The translations under genes were made by a program, and so were the position numbers. Shown here piece by piece: positions 10,050 through 20,617 of a stretch of 64,000 nucleotides of DNA. The notes under the pieces were generated by a model. It worked only from the letters and a program-made list of their open reading frames with translations, was not told where the DNA came from and searched no databases. How positions within the stretch are numbered: position 1 is the first letter of the stretch; every line of letters starts with the position of its first letter. Source of the DNA: Leishmania donovani (lineage: Eukaryota; Euglenozoa; Kinetoplastea; Trypanosomatida; Trypanosomatidae); contig NC_018257.1 in assembly GCF_000227135.1 (NCBI RefSeq), positions 1,096,608 to 1,160,607 of the forward strand, given 5' to 3'.

Positions 10050-11406
10050 CCCGATTCCGTGGTGGCCACCATCAAGGGGGGAATACAAGCAAAGGCGAGA
10101 GAGACAAAAGCACAGGAAAGAAGCGCATGCGAAGATGGGTGGGCGACAGAAGAAGCGGAAACACGCAATAGATTCCCACCACGCCCACCCACCCACACGA
10201 GCGCGCTACGGATGGTGCTGCTGGCGGCCGCACTTGACAGACCGCACGGCTCACTCTCGCTTTCCTTCCCTACAGAAACAGTTCCGCTTTGAAAAACAAT
10301 ACGCAAGACTGAGCAAGAGAGCCACCGCAGGCAAGAAGGACGATACGGAAGTGCTCGGTGGTGACGGCGAGCTGTGCGAATGGACAAGGGAGAGAGGCCG
10401 AGGCAAGAGACAAGGAGGTGCCCACCTCTCACTGGCCACAAATGGGAAGCAGCTGACAAAACTAAAGCAGAGGAAGGGAAGGAAGAGAGATGGTGTCGAC
10501 CGTGATGGTGACTGAAATGCCGCGCAAGGTGTCACCGCCTCAATGAGGCAAAAAGCGATAACACGTAGGCACGCAAACGGAGAAGTACGCAGAGATGGAT
10601 GCAAGGATGTTTCACTCCCTTCTGAAGGATGCGGCTTTCGCCCAGGGATGCGAAAACGAGATACCTTTCCTCTCTGCCTCCTCCCGGCGCGTGTGCTCGT
10701 GCGGAAGAAGGGGTACGGGGGGGGGAGCACTCCTGACAACCAAGGGCGCACCTCGTTTGTGCGCCCCACAGCAAGCCGTCGAGGAGCTGGAAGAGTTGAG
10801 GCGCGAGGAGAGGGTTGTGCGGGTGGGCAACGATACACGAAGGCGTGACGGCCTCTTTGTCTTTTTTTTTTCGTGGTTGCGCGGCGCTTCGTATGTGGGT
10901 TATGTAGGTGATGGCCAAAAGAAGTGCCGATGTGCACGCACATCATCATATCGCCCGTGAACGCACAGTAGATGAGGAAAACTGGAGAATGATATACAAA
11001 AAGAAAAACGAAATAAAGGAGGTCAATGGAAAGAACACAAGAGCGTGCATGCGCCATAAGAGCATAGACGAGGAGGAAACCGGTGTAGCGAAGCGTCCAG
11101 AAAGTAATGCAGTGCGCACTTGTCCATCGACCCAGCCAGCCGCCAACGTCATCGCTCGTGATGTGCAGAGGCAGACGGACAAAGAAGGTGCCGCTATGGT
11201 GCCTGTGTGTCATTATGCGAGGAGATGCAGCAGTGCTGCGGCTGCCCATCACCGCTGCCGCCTGTGCAAACACAGTGTAGTCGTTTGTTTCTTTCAGATT
11301 TCTGTGCGGTTGTCAACAAACACCATCACCGAAAAAACGGAAGCTGCTCTCCGAGAGAAGATGGGTCGGCGCCGATAGATACCACGGGTATCCGTTACTC
11401 AATCCC
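10050..11406. other. Spacer with one weak small-ORF candidate
   Basis: Mostly A/G-rich and low-complexity DNA. A 68-codon minus-strand frame at 10946-11152 is listed separately. Nothing else coding-like. Confidence 0.5.
10946..11152 (-). CDS. Weak candidate: 68-residue hydrophobic small ORF
   Basis: Starts MTLAAGWVDGQVRTALL and ends in a strongly hydrophobic segment (about residues 36-58). Upstream on the minus strand is a pyrimidine-rich stretch ending in an AG only 2 nt before the ATG, compatible with a splice acceptor. The hydrophobic half is T-rich, however, and such runs also arise from untranslated poly-Y DNA. No homolog recognised. Confidence 0.2.
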   Translation of the reverse strand: MTLAAGWVDGQVRTALLSGRFATPVSSSSMLLWRMHALVFFPLTSFISFFFLYIILQFSSSTVRSRAI

Positions 11407-11793
11407 TCACCGTGTCGACGGGGCGGCGTTTGCGAGCTGCACCATGCGCGAGCTGTTCGCCTCCCGCCCTCCAACGTGGTCAATCACCGATTTATCTGTA
11501 GTAATGCCGCTATCGTAGCCAACGGAGACGACAGAGCTGCCGCGCACAAAGAGAACGGCAGCGTAGCACTCACGGGCTGTTTCATGCACCCCGTCGCGAT
11601 TGCGGCGGCGCTTGAGAATGCGCTGACGCTCCACATCGGTGAGGATGAGATTTCCGCAGCTGCTCAGCGAAACGAGGCGGCCGATCAGGACGCTCGCGTC
11701 ATCCAGCGTCACCTTCACGCGGTTACCGACGTACATGACGAGGTTCCGTTTCTCGACGGCCACCACCGCACTCGACGCAGCGGTTGTAATCAT
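11407..11793 (-). CDS. Sm-fold snRNP protein, SmB-like
   Basis: 128 residues with an Sm fold: Sm1 motif around VMYVGNRVKVTLDDASVLIG and GNLILTDVE (about 19-55), and Sm2 motif around AAVLFVRGSSVVSVGY (about 79-94). The spacing and the 'LFVRGSSVVSV' strand resemble SmB/SmN of the heptameric ring on spliceosomal snRNAs. In trypanosomatids these snRNPs serve trans-splicing of the spliced leader. A U2-specific Sm variant or an LSm protein cannot be excluded. The C-terminal tail lacks the proline-rich region of metazoan SmB. The longer upstream frame is low complexity; the chosen ATG precedes the Sm fold by about 15 residues. Confidence 0.8.
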   Translation of the reverse strand: MITTAASSAVVAVEKRNLVMYVGNRVKVTLDDASVLIGRLVSLSSCGNLILTDVERQRILKRRRNRDGVHETARECYAAVLFVRGSSVVSVGYDSGITTDKSVIDHVGGREANSSRMVQLANAAPSTR

Positions 11794-13417
11794 GGTGCTT
11801 ATTCTTTCCCCCCTTTCTTGCGTGTGTTGGTGTGTGGGTTCTCTCGTGGCGCCAAAGCAAGGCAGTGATGGGCCTTCGATGGGCTCTTGATGCGTTGTTT
11901 CCTTCGACCGCACAATCACGCAAACACGGTAGTGATAGAGCACCCGGCAACCGTGGAGCAAGCTGCGGGGAGGATAGGGGGAGGACCTGAGCCGTAAGAG
12001 GGGGTGCCGCCTGACCATGACCCGTGCACACCACACGCAGACAATGGCACAAAAGGAGAGTGCGAGCGCAGCATTGGAAGAAGAGGAAGAAGATTGCATG
12101 TCGGGCCAGGAAACAGAAAATCCGATCGGGCGGTGGCGCGAAGAGGAAAGGGAGGCGCAACATACGCACTCGCTCTTTATGTGCGTGCATGCCACCTCTC
12201 TTTGTGCGCCCAATCGGCCGGCACCGAGAGGATGACATGCACTGCGCATGTGTGTACAAAACGCGCGCGATCGATGCAGTTGAGTGGGCACGTTGCCTTT
12301 GTGTGTGTGTGTTTCTTTTTTTTTTGTCTCTCCGTCTTTTTTTTTCCATTCGGTCGCGCCTTTTAACCATTTCTTTCATTCGGCGTGCTTGTTGTCGCCG
12401 TACGTTGCGCTCGTGCGCACTTCCACTTCCCTCCCCCTCCCCAAGCACACAAATCGGCGCGGTGGGGCGGAGCAGCAGAAGATGGAAGCAGAGAAACAAG
12501 GAGCGACAGCGAAGGAGGTGGCACGGGAGCAGAGGAGACAGACAAATGAACATACAAACCGATGAACATGGGCAGGGGGTGGGTGGGCGCGCGAGAGAGT
12601 AAGGCAGCAACACAGATACCGGACAAACGAGCAGTTGTTTTGCTTGTCTCGTTCCGCATTGGCGGCAGCTGCGTCCTCTCATTCACCATCGCCCATGCGC
12701 AGAACATTATGAGAGAGCTTGGCAGACGGAAGAGACTGAGGTGTGCATTGTTGTGTGTGTGTGTGTGTGCATGGATGTACATACATGAGGGTATGGGTGT
12801 GTATGCATACATGTGTATGTGCTTAGAGGTTTATGCGTGTATGTACGTCTATGTTGCAAAGCATGCGCCGCGGAGACACAAACGAGGAAAGCAGGAGTGG
12901 CCCTCCACGTGCACAGGCAAGAGAAAAGAAAGGACGGCAGCTGGGCGACGCAGAAAGGCAGGAAGGGGAGGGGGAGCAAAGTGCGGGAGTGCGCATCTAC
13001 TAATCGTCTCCCCGATCCAAGGGTCAAGGGGAGAGGGAAGACCGCCCGTTGCGTGAGCCGCCAAAGGTACCAAAAACGGTGTCACGAGAGAGAGGGAAGG
13101 AGGTTACGCGGCCGCCAGCGAGAAACCTCTTGGGCGTTTGAAGCAGAAAGGGGGTAAGGGGACAGGGGGCGTCGGGATTCGTTTTCTCTTGCTTCTCCTT
13201 CTGTGACGTGTCCTTTCTGCTTGCGTTTACTTACCGCTGCCGTGGCAGGGATGGAAGAAAGGGAGGGAGTGGCTTAAACGAGAGAAGCAAGAACCGAACG
13301 CCCACACCCACACACACAAACACGATCTCGTCAGCGGCAGCGGACGACTCGTTTTACAGTCACCGCCGTCAGCATGAAACCACTGAAAGGCAGCAGAAAA
13401 GGCAGCAAGCGCCGCGG
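11794..13417. other. Spacer
   Basis: Contains poly-T/A and GT/CA repeats (12301-12350, 12750-12770, 12800-12850). Frames here are Arg/Lys/Thr/His-rich and change composition abruptly; none looks like a gene. Confidence 0.55.
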
Positions 13418-14383
13418 TTACTTTTTGATCTTGGAGGCTGGCGCATCCCTCTTGCTGCTGCTGCCCTTGCTGTTGCGGGTGCGCGCAGAGGCCGACGGGG
13501 ATGGCGATGTAGCACTGTGCAGCTCTAACTCGTCCGTGTGGCGGCGCTGACGCGGGGCGAGGAAGGCCTGTCCGCTTTCCATCGCGATATCCTCCAGACG
13601 CTTTGGCGGGGCCGGTGGGAAGATGCTCTTCTCCTTGCCGGCCTGCTTCCGTTTCGCCTCCTTCATCCGCTCCTTCTTCATCTTGCGCACGGCCTTCTGC
13701 TTCTCCTTGTTCGGCTGCGTCTTCTTGTAGACGGGAATGAAACGGGACCAGTCCTCGTGCTTCATGTCCTCGCGCTTGCTCAGCTCGCGCTTGATCAACA
13801 GCTGTTTCAGGCCATAGATGGGGTGAATGTTATTCATGCAGTCCTCGACGATGCTCCGGACCATCTGCGTCCCCTTCACGGGGCCCATCACCGCAACCGT
13901 TTTACCCTGCACGAGGACGTAGCATCCGGTTAGAATTTCTAGTGCTTTCAGGGTCTGCGCCTGTGGTCCGATCAAGCGATCGCGTCGCTTCACAAAGCGC
14001 CGCACGCTGCCGCCCTTGACGGAGATGTTGATAATATCACACGTGATGTCGGTCTGAAAGATCTTCTGCGCCTGGGCAAGAGGGACGTTACGGGCAAGCA
14101 GCTTGATGAAGTCGCGGGCGTCGATGATCGCGTACGGGTCCCAGGTGCGGCGTGTCGTCGCCACCGTCATGCTGCCCTCCAGCAGATCGAGCTTGCCGAC
14201 GAGCTGATGCTGCCCGAGCAGCTCCTCCACCGCGGGCCAGATGCTCTTGATATAGCTCTCCAAGTAGGACGGGAAGAGTGTGGCAAACGTTGTTTCATCC
14301 ACGCAGCACGCGCCCCCCGGCACGTCTTCCTGCGTCAGCTCCGGCACAAAGAACTTAGAGTTGCTGTTTGTTGCGGCGGCCAT
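13418..14383 (-). CDS. KRR1: KRR1 small-subunit processome component
   Basis: 321 residues. KRR1 is a KH-domain protein of the nucleolar SSU processome, needed for 18S rRNA maturation and 40S assembly. The family-defining regions are present: ESYIKSIWPAVEELLGQH near the N-terminus, the degenerate first KH domain (about 60-135), the second KH domain with RRDRLIGPQAQTLKALE (about 136-155) and the block NNIHPIYGLKQLLIKREL followed by DWSRFIPVYKK. The C-terminal third is Lys/Arg-rich, then Ser/Thr-rich with a final KKDAPASKIKK-like basic tail, as expected for an RNA-binding nucleolar protein. The start follows a strong splice acceptor by 24 nt. Confidence 0.95.
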   Translation of the reverse strand: MAAATNSNSKFFVPELTQEDVPGGACCVDETTFATLFPSYLESYIKSIWPAVEELLGQHQLVGKLDLLEGSMTVATTRRTWDPYAIIDARDFIKLLARNVPLAQAQKIFQTDITCDIINISVKGGSVRRFVKRRDRLIGPQAQTLKALEILTGCYVLVQGKTVAVMGPVKGTQMVRSIVEDCMNNIHPIYGLKQLLIKRELSKREDMKHEDWSRFIPVYKKTQPNKEKQKAVRKMKKERMKEAKRKQAGKEKSIFPPAPPKRLEDIAMESGQAFLAPRQRRHTDELELHSATSPSPSASARTRNSKGSSSKRDAPASKIKK

Positions 14384-15575
14384 GATGAGGCGAGAGTGGT
14401 AGCTGGCCTTCGAACGAAAGAAAAGGGGGAGAGAGAAAGAGAAAGAGGGCGTCTACACCGGTGGGATGGGTTGAGGGGCGTGTGCGAGCTCGTGAAGCAC
14501 GTCCGCTCTGCACGCACGCGAGCGGCAGCTGATGGCTGTGCAGAAGGAAATCAATACACACACAAACGCACACCCAAAGGGAAGAAAGCAAGATGGGAAA
14601 GCGTGCGCGGGTGTGTGGTGTTTTGGTTGTAACGTCAATACACGCGCACACGCGTGTGTGTGTGTGTGCGTGGACACTGGTGCAGGGGAGGTAGCGCGTT
14701 GTACGCTGTATCTATATTTATATATTCCCATAAGCACATGCGGTGATCGTGTGAGAGCGCGTTGTCGAATCACAATGTCGGAGAGGGAGAGAGGAGGGGC
14801 AGGTGAGCATCGAGATGGGCAGCAACGTGGATGACAGCGAATGGGGAAAAGCAAGAGAGAGGCAGGGGAGGGGCAGTTAAAAGGTAGCCGCCTCACTCCT
14901 CTCCAAGTCGCAGTTGTGCATGACCTCTGCAGGCGAGCATCACAGAAGTTAGCGAGTGTAAAACTGTCGCGAGGGCGGCCGCCACCCGAGTTCCCCACCC
15001 CTAGCGAATACTCTCCGTTGTGTGTAATGGGGGGAGGGGCAGGGCTTTGCTTGGCTACAGAGACGTGCCCCTCCGCCGGCAAGGACAACGCTACCGTAGA
15101 CACAGAAGAGATCGACTCGCACGTACTCCGTCGCGTTCCCCCCTCCCTTTTCCCCACTTATGCAAGAGTGACAGCAAGACGGCTGCTGTGATGGTCTCTC
15201 CCTCACCTCTCCGGTTTCGTTCATGAAACAGAGAGAGAAAGACAACTTCGACCAGTGGCACCCAACATGTAGCAGGACAGCGACGGTGGATTAGGCAGTC
15301 ACAAGGATGCGCCTCCGGGGTCGGCGTAGAAGACAAGGGTGTGCTGCGTGCAAGCACGCGCACGCGCACGTTCACACCGGGAAATTCATAAGATGACTAA
15401 CACGCTTGAACAGCATGACTAGGCAAGGCCTAACCCTCACCCCCGAGATGGCTACATAGAGCCCCCATACGCGCAACTGGCGGCGGCGGCGTTCGGGGGG
15501 GGGAGAGGAGGGGAGAGGGGAGTTCTGTGCATTCTCCTCTGCTCGCGCGTGTTTGCCCCACCCGGCTGAGCCTCG
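14384..15575. other. Spacer
   Basis: KRR1 leader and acceptor, then 3'UTR-type sequence of the 95-residue gene with CA/GT repeats near 14560 and 14640-14670. No gene seen. Confidence 0.55.
14408..14448 (-). promoter_or_regulatory. Predicted spliced-leader acceptor of KRR1
   Basis: A nearly pure C/T tract on the minus strand (14448-14414) runs into TTCGAAG; the first AG is at 14409-14408, giving a 24-nt leader. Confidence 0.6.
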
Positions 15576-15863
15576 TCACTCAAACTCCCACCCGCCCTGC
15601 TCCGTCGCTTTTAAAATGCGGGCAGGGACGATCACCTCATTCTCAGCCGGCTCTACTACCTGATCATCATCTAAGGGCACGGCGTAGTCGCCGGCCGGTG
15701 AGGCCACGTGCACCGAGTTGAAAGGACGCTGCAGCAAACCCGCCAAGGTCTTACGCACATCGCCGTAGCGGCCGCCCTTCGGACAAGCGACAAACACAAC
15801 CGTATTTTTGCTCTCGCACCGCACGGAGCAGGCAAAGTCCTGAAACAGCTTCGTTTGATCCAT
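15576..15863 (-). CDS. Small conserved-looking protein, possible beta-grasp fold
   Basis: 95 residues, not recognised as a named family. Composition and GC-rich third positions look genuinely coding. The apparent order is strand (KNTVVFVACP), strand/turn, helix (YGDVRKTLAGLLQRP), strand (NSVHVASPAG), acidic turn (PLDDDQVV) and strand (NEVIVPARIL). This resembles the ubiquitin-like beta-grasp order, but no C-terminal Gly-Gly is present. It ends WEFE. No membrane segment or signal peptide. An AG lies a few nt upstream of the ATG after a pyrimidine-rich stretch. Function unknown; the fold assignment is a hypothesis from pattern alone. Confidence 0.75.
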   Translation of the reverse strand: MDQTKLFQDFACSVRCESKNTVVFVACPKGGRYGDVRKTLAGLLQRPFNSVHVASPAGDYAVPLDDDQVVEPAENEVIVPARILKATEQGGWEFE

Positions 15864-16639
15864 CCTTCTTTATCGGGTGTTCGTATGCGTGTGGGTGGAA
15901 TATATGAAAAGAAGCAGAGCGAGACTCGCGCGCGTGTGCGCGGGGTGCCCGTCGCTGTGTGTTTGTGTGTTTTTGGCACTGCACGCTTGTGTGTCTCCGA
16001 AGATGGCTATCGATCACCACACAGTCTAGTTCACTCGCGACTAAGAACGCCGTGGTGACCACATGCACACACGAGTAGGAAAGGCAAGCGAGAAGCAACG
16101 CAGCTTCCATGGAGACGCAGCGAGAGACACCGAGAGCCAGGGGAGGTTGCGACGTATTCACGCCAGTGGAGTGCATGAAAGTGGGAAAAAAAAATGCCTC
16201 CTCAGCCTCAAGCGATGAAGGGGAGGAGAGAGGGAGATGCAGCAGAACTCGACCGCAAAGCCATCCCTCCTTCCTCAGACTCGATACAGCTGTGTGCGCA
16301 GGGCACGCTTCCTTTTTCATGCACGCCATGCGTCACGACTCTGGAGCACTCACACACTCAGTGCACTCGCTCTCTTGTTTTCCAGTGCGACCATCGCGCA
16401 CTCTTCTCAACGAGCGGTTTTTCTTTTTTTCTTCCGTCTGTGAATTTATGCAAAGCAGGCCATTGGCAAACACGGGGGGGGGAGCATTGCACACACACAC
16501 ACGCAAGCAACCTCACCCTCCCGCAGACACACAAACTCGTCACGCCGGTGAATGCACGGGATCCGGCGTACCCATGACACCCTCACACAAATCCGGAAAG
16601 CCCCCCCCTCCTCCTCCTCCTCCTCCTCCCACCTCCCTC

Positions 16640-16861
16640 CTACGAAATAAAAAGAAAGATAAACAGAACGGGAGGGACATGCAAAGTACCGTCCTCAAAC
16701 ACCTGCACGAGGGGACAGAGGGGCCACAGGGCCATACTGGAGGAGCGCACCCCTACCATCGCGGTCACTGCCATTGCTGTCACAACGCCCAGCACTACCC
16801 ACGGCGACACCACAGCATCGGCATGGCTCGCACGCAGAACTGCTTCACTGGTTGCACACAT
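16640..16861 (-). CDS. Candidate small membrane protein, 73 residues
   Basis: Begins MCATSEAVLRASHADAVVSP and contains one clear hydrophobic segment (about 21-38, WVVLGVVTAMAVTAMVGV). A short charged region, VFEDGTLHVPP, follows. Support comes from a long pyrimidine tract on the minus strand that ends in AG exactly 6 nt upstream of the ATG, as for real genes in this unit. Codons in the first two-thirds look coding; the last eight residues (LFIFLFIS) are T-rich and less convincing. Single-TM proteins of this size are common among trypanosomatid mitochondrial complex subunits, but no specific match is recognised. Confidence 0.42.
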   Translation of the reverse strand: MCATSEAVLRASHADAVVSPWVVLGVVTAMAVTAMVGVRSSSMALWPLCPLVQVFEDGTLHVPPVLFIFLFIS

Positions 16862-16867
16862 GCAGAT

Positions 16868-16923
16868 CTGGTTTTCGACGACGAACAAGAAAAAGGGCAA
16901 GGGCACGCCAACGAGGAAGAGAG
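16868..16923 (-). promoter_or_regulatory. Predicted spliced-leader acceptor of the 73-residue candidate
   Basis: Minus strand reads a long C/T-rich tract (16923-16876), then AAAACCAG, with the AG at 16869-16868 and the ATG starting at 16861. Confidence 0.4.
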
Positions 16924-17371
16924 CCGGCAGATGCTTAATAATGAGGATAGTTGCATCCGGAGTGGTGGGAGGTAGCAGCGCACATGCTCCCGAATCAGCA
17001 GAAAAACACAAAACAGGAAAAGGAATCAGAGAGTGGCGTCCGAGCAACTAAGAGAACGATCCTGCGGCATGATGAGAGGCGGAGGACGTGGGGAAAACAA
17101 ACGAGAAGGGGGAGGGTAAGCCACAGGCCAGGGAGACGTGGAAGGGAGGAGAGGGAGAGAGGCTTTGGTGATACGACACACACACACACACAAAAGGAAG
17201 AAGAAACATACTTGCACGCACACGTGCTCTGCACGAGCAAGAACATGACGCGCGCGTACGCGGTCCCTTTTTTTCTTGTGCAGATCCCTATCCCTCCTCT
17301 CCAAGGCGATCCCAACCCGAGCATACGTGCAAAACAAGAAAAAAGAGGCCGAGCTGAGACGCTGAGCGTCT

Positions 17372-18871
17372 TCAAGGGGAGGTGGCTCCTCTCAAGGCGG
17401 TGCCCTCGTGGCCAGTCTTGGACTCAGCCGAACGAGTTGGACTAGACGTGGAGAGAAAGGGCGTGGAAGCAAAGAGCTGGTCGCCGGCTAGCGGCATAAA
17501 GGACCGCGGCAGCGGCGTCGGTTTCGCGAGCGACAGGCCGTGCCGAGGAGCCGGAATAAGGGTGCCGATGGTGGCAGTCTGGTCTTGCGCATCGTCCTTC
17601 TGCACATCTTGGGGGCCCGCCCCACCGAGCCGGCTCGTGCTTACCGACACCGGTACAACGCGTTTTGTGGCCTGCAGGACCTTCATGCCTTCCACAAGCT
17701 CCACCATCTTGCGCTGGCGGCGCAGGTACTGCTCCGACAATGTTGCCGGCGCCACCGGGTCGGCGTTGTAGAGTATCGCCAGCACGTCATTCAGCGTCAG
17801 AAGGCCAGCCATGGCCCCGGAGGGGTCGTAGATAATTGCCATATTGGACGGCCCATTGCGAAAGGCGAGATAGGCATCGTAGAGGGACGCCTCCTGAGAA
17901 AGCCTCAGGACTTCGCGGAGGGAGTAGTCGCTCACCAGTGGCGGTGGGTCTGGATGAGAAAAACAGAGCGACACGAGCGAGTTTACGATGAGGACGCCAA
18001 TGATGTGCCGGCGATCCTCACCAAAGTACACTGGCACACGGCTGTAGCCGGTGGTCAAGATGCACAGAATCGTTTCTCGATCGAGGCTGTCGTGGGAGGA
18101 CAGCATGAAGGCGTCCTCCGCTTTTGTGCGCAGATGCTGCTGCACCGTGTCGGTCGAGAGCAGCATAGCCGCCTGCAACATCTTCACCTCCGAATCACGC
18201 AGCTGGCCCGGCGAACTCTTTTCCTTGGCGGTCTGCGCGCTCTCGCCGCCGCCATCGCCATCGCCCACTCGCACAGATGTGACCTCCATCATTGTGCTCT
18301 CCTCTTCGTTTTCGCCCAGCCGCGGACCGACAATCAAGGCGGCCAAATCCTCGCGGTCGAGCGGCTCCTCGCTGTGCCCCAGCACGCGGTCAAGCACCTT
18401 GCCCATCGGATAGCTTACTGGCGCTGTCACGATAATAGCGAACCAGATAGCGTGAATGAAGTAGGAGCACACCGGAATAGCCCAGCGGACAAAGACAGCG
18501 AGCGGCAGGACCTCGCCGGCGAAGAGGACAGCCGTGATGGACACGATGAGGGCGGTGATCTCGTCGAACATCGTCTCCAGGAGAATCGGCAGCGTCATGA
18601 CGAATACGGCGTTCATCAAGACGAGCGCCACGAGAGTCCAGTGCTGCAATTTCAGCACAGCGAGCAGCGACTTGGCCTGCTGGCGCTCCTTAGGTGTGCC
18701 AGTGGTGCTGAGGACGCGGAGGAAGAGGCGGTCAATCGAAAAGAGCGCGATTTGGAGGCCGACAAAGAAGCCGGCACTCGCCACGCACACCACCGCCGCG
18801 ACGCTGTACCAGAACATTTGCGTGCTACTCAGGCTCTCCTCCCCATGCCCGTCGGAGTGAGAGCTTTCCAT
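17372..18871 (-). CDS. CNNM/Mam3-type DUF21 membrane protein with CBS pair
   Basis: 499 residues. Four hydrophobic segments in the N-terminal DUF21 domain (about 19-50, 77-100, 105-130 and 137-162) are followed by a cytosolic CBS-domain pair (about 255-375, with SRVPVYFGEDRRHIIGVLIV and GPSNMAIIYDPSGAMAGLLT). The C-terminal tail is Ser/Pro-rich. Family members (CNNM, yeast Mam3, bacterial CorC) affect divalent metal, mainly magnesium, homeostasis; CBS pairs usually bind adenine nucleotides. The acidic, Ser-rich stretch between DUF21 and CBS (about 185-235) is longer than in bacterial CorC. No CorC transporter-associated domain is visible after the CBS pair. Metal specificity cannot be read from sequence. 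Confidence 0.9.
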   Translation of the reverse strand: MESSHSDGHGEESLSSTQMFWYSVAAVVCVASAGFFVGLQIALFSIDRLFLRVLSTTGTPKERQQAKSLLAVLKLQHWTLVALVLMNAVFVMTLPILLETMFDEITALIVSITAVLFAGEVLPLAVFVRWAIPVCSYFIHAIWFAIIVTAPVSYPMGKVLDRVLGHSEEPLDREDLAALIVGPRLGENEEESTMMEVTSVRVGDGDGGGESAQTAKEKSSPGQLRDSEVKMLQAAMLLSTDTVQQHLRTKAEDAFMLSSHDSLDRETILCILTTGYSRVPVYFGEDRRHIIGVLIVNSLVSLCFSHPDPPPLVSDYSLREVLRLSQEASLYDAYLAFRNGPSNMAIIYDPSGAMAGLLTLNDVLAILYNADPVAPATLSEQYLRRQRKMVELVEGMKVLQATKRVVPVSVSTSRLGGAGPQDVQKDDAQDQTATIGTLIPAPRHGLSLAKPTPLPRSFMPLAGDQLFASTPFLSTSSPTRSAESKTGHEGTALRGATSP

Positions 18872-20617
18872 GGCTCACACGCACGTTAGTGATACAGGTG
18901 TATGAGCCTGCCGCTGACCGCGTGCGTGTAGGAATAAGTGGAAGAGAAAGAGTGAAATGTACAGAAAGAAATCGACTCGCTCTGTCTTCTGCCTGATGTG
19001 CGCCGCTTGATGGATATACTTTTCCTCTTGCCTGCAGTACTGCTGCCGTTATGATTTCGCAGCCAGTCAAACCCTCAAAATCGACATGCACAAATCGAGC
19101 AGAGGGGCTTCAGCGGACCCACGTCCGACTCAGAGGCACAAAGAAACGCCGCGTCTCGCTGCGTGAATGTGTGTGTGTGTGTGTCTGTGTATGCCTATGC
19201 TGCTGTGAGACGATATTCATGCATCGCACCACGCAGCTGCCGGCTTCTCGGCTTCGGTGCGCTCGCACGACGGGATCACTGAGGCACCACACCGCTACTG
19301 CCCAAAAGGGGTAGTGGTAGTGGCAACACGGTAGGAACTTCAGCGGCGCAAGACACAGAATAGCCCGTGGGGGAGGGGGGGCCCTCGACAGCGGGGGAAG
19401 TTCAGGGACGAACGCGTGCGTTTCTACGGCACACGAAACACACTCGTGCACGCGCTTTCTCGGCGTGAGCTCCTGGCTGCAAAGTCTTTCTGCCGCCAGT
19501 GAGATCACGTAGGCTGCGGCGCGCGTGCGTACGCCGTTAGCGTACACTGCAGAAGGCACGCAAAAAAAAAGCAACCACGCAAGGCTAATCTAGTCGCATC
19601 GATGGCAGTGGCCCTGTACGTCAGCGAAACGGAAGAAAAGGCGGAAGCGATGAGCCCGAGAGCGGCAAACCAGCGAGGAGGTGTGGAGCGTCAATCGAAG
19701 CAACGAAATAAAAAAAGAATCTCTGGAAGAGAATGCACTGTATCGCAATACGCCAGCTCGCGCACAGAGAGACGAAAAAAGGGGCTGGGCGAATAGAATC
19801 CGCACCCAGACACACACACACACACAGCACACATGCCGCCGTAACCGCCAAGCAAGCGCCGGCATGAGAAGAGGAGGAGATGGAAAACAGAAGAGATGAC
19901 GAACAGAAAAGGCGAAGCTGGCATGGAGTCGCGCCGCGAGGGCGCTTGCTGAGCTCCTTCGCGCGCGCACTTGGCAAGCACGGTACATCCTCCTTGATGC
20001 GCCTACACCGGAGAGTAGGGACAGTAATGGAGGGCCGTTCTGCACCACTGCACAAAAGCAAGTGGAGAAGGTGCATCATGTATGATGAGGAAACGCACAT
20101 CAGTCCCTCGGACTCGCATTCAGCTCCCAAAGCACGACGCACAGTTCACAAGCGCGCGCGCACCGACACATACGCACGTCTGTTCCATCTTTTTTGTTGC
20201 AAGGGTTCATGTTGTTGTGCGTATCTTACCTTTTAGTCCCACCACTTGCTTTCTTTTTCCTTTCTTCTCTGTTCTCTTGCCCTGGCGCCTCGCTGCAATC
20301 TGCGATGGCGGAAGAGCGCGACAAGAGCACTGGTGCATCAACGCAGAGGGACACAAAATACACGCACAGACACGGATTCACGACAGCCATGTACCAACAG
20401 ACAAAACAGAACGTCACCGTTGCAGCAAGCCCCAGCAACTGCCCTAGCACCACACCAGATGAACTTACTTACACTTTGATTTAACAGTGAACCCGCCCAC
20501 CAAAAAAAAAAAAAACAAATACAGCCGGGTGGAAGGCATTGACCAACACAGAACAAGGAAAATAGAACGTGGCTGCGTGTTGCAGGACTTCATCCGACAG
20601 CATCCAGCCACGTTACT
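18872..20617. other. Spacer
   Basis: CNNM-gene leader and acceptor, then 3'UTR-type sequence of eIF3d. GT repeat at 19170-19190, CA repeat at 19812-19826 and A-rich stretch at 20503-20518. No coding-like frame. Confidence 0.55.
18914..18958 (-). promoter_or_regulatory. Predicted spliced-leader acceptor of the CNNM-type gene
   Basis: Minus strand has a tract TTTCACTCTTTCTCTTCC (18958-18941) followed by the first AG at 18915-18914, a 42-nt leader. Confidence 0.5.

Larger units (their letters stand above)
15864..17371. other. Spacer with a small-gene candidate
   Basis: Holds the candidate 73-codon gene at 16640-16861 (listed separately). A (CTC)n tract lies at 16605-16630 and CA repeats near 16490-16505 and 17178-17192. 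The rest shows nothing coding-like. Confidence 0.5.

Noticed and set aside
10050..10196. 49-codon N-terminal extension of the TPR protein with hydrophobic character
   Set aside because: No ATG occurs in it; the first codon would be GTG, so it is leader, not a signal peptide.
10251..11273. 340-codon minus-strand frame
   Set aside because: Low-complexity Ser/Pro/Phe-rich peptide in spacer DNA, without a credible start context.
16109..16975. 288-codon plus-strand frame with a poly-Pro run
   Set aside because: The poly-Pro comes from a (CCT)n tract in spacer, and the strand opposes the transcription unit.
17540..18889. 449-codon plus-strand open frame
   Set aside because: Antisense shadow of the CNNM-type gene, His/Arg/Glu-rich without any domain.
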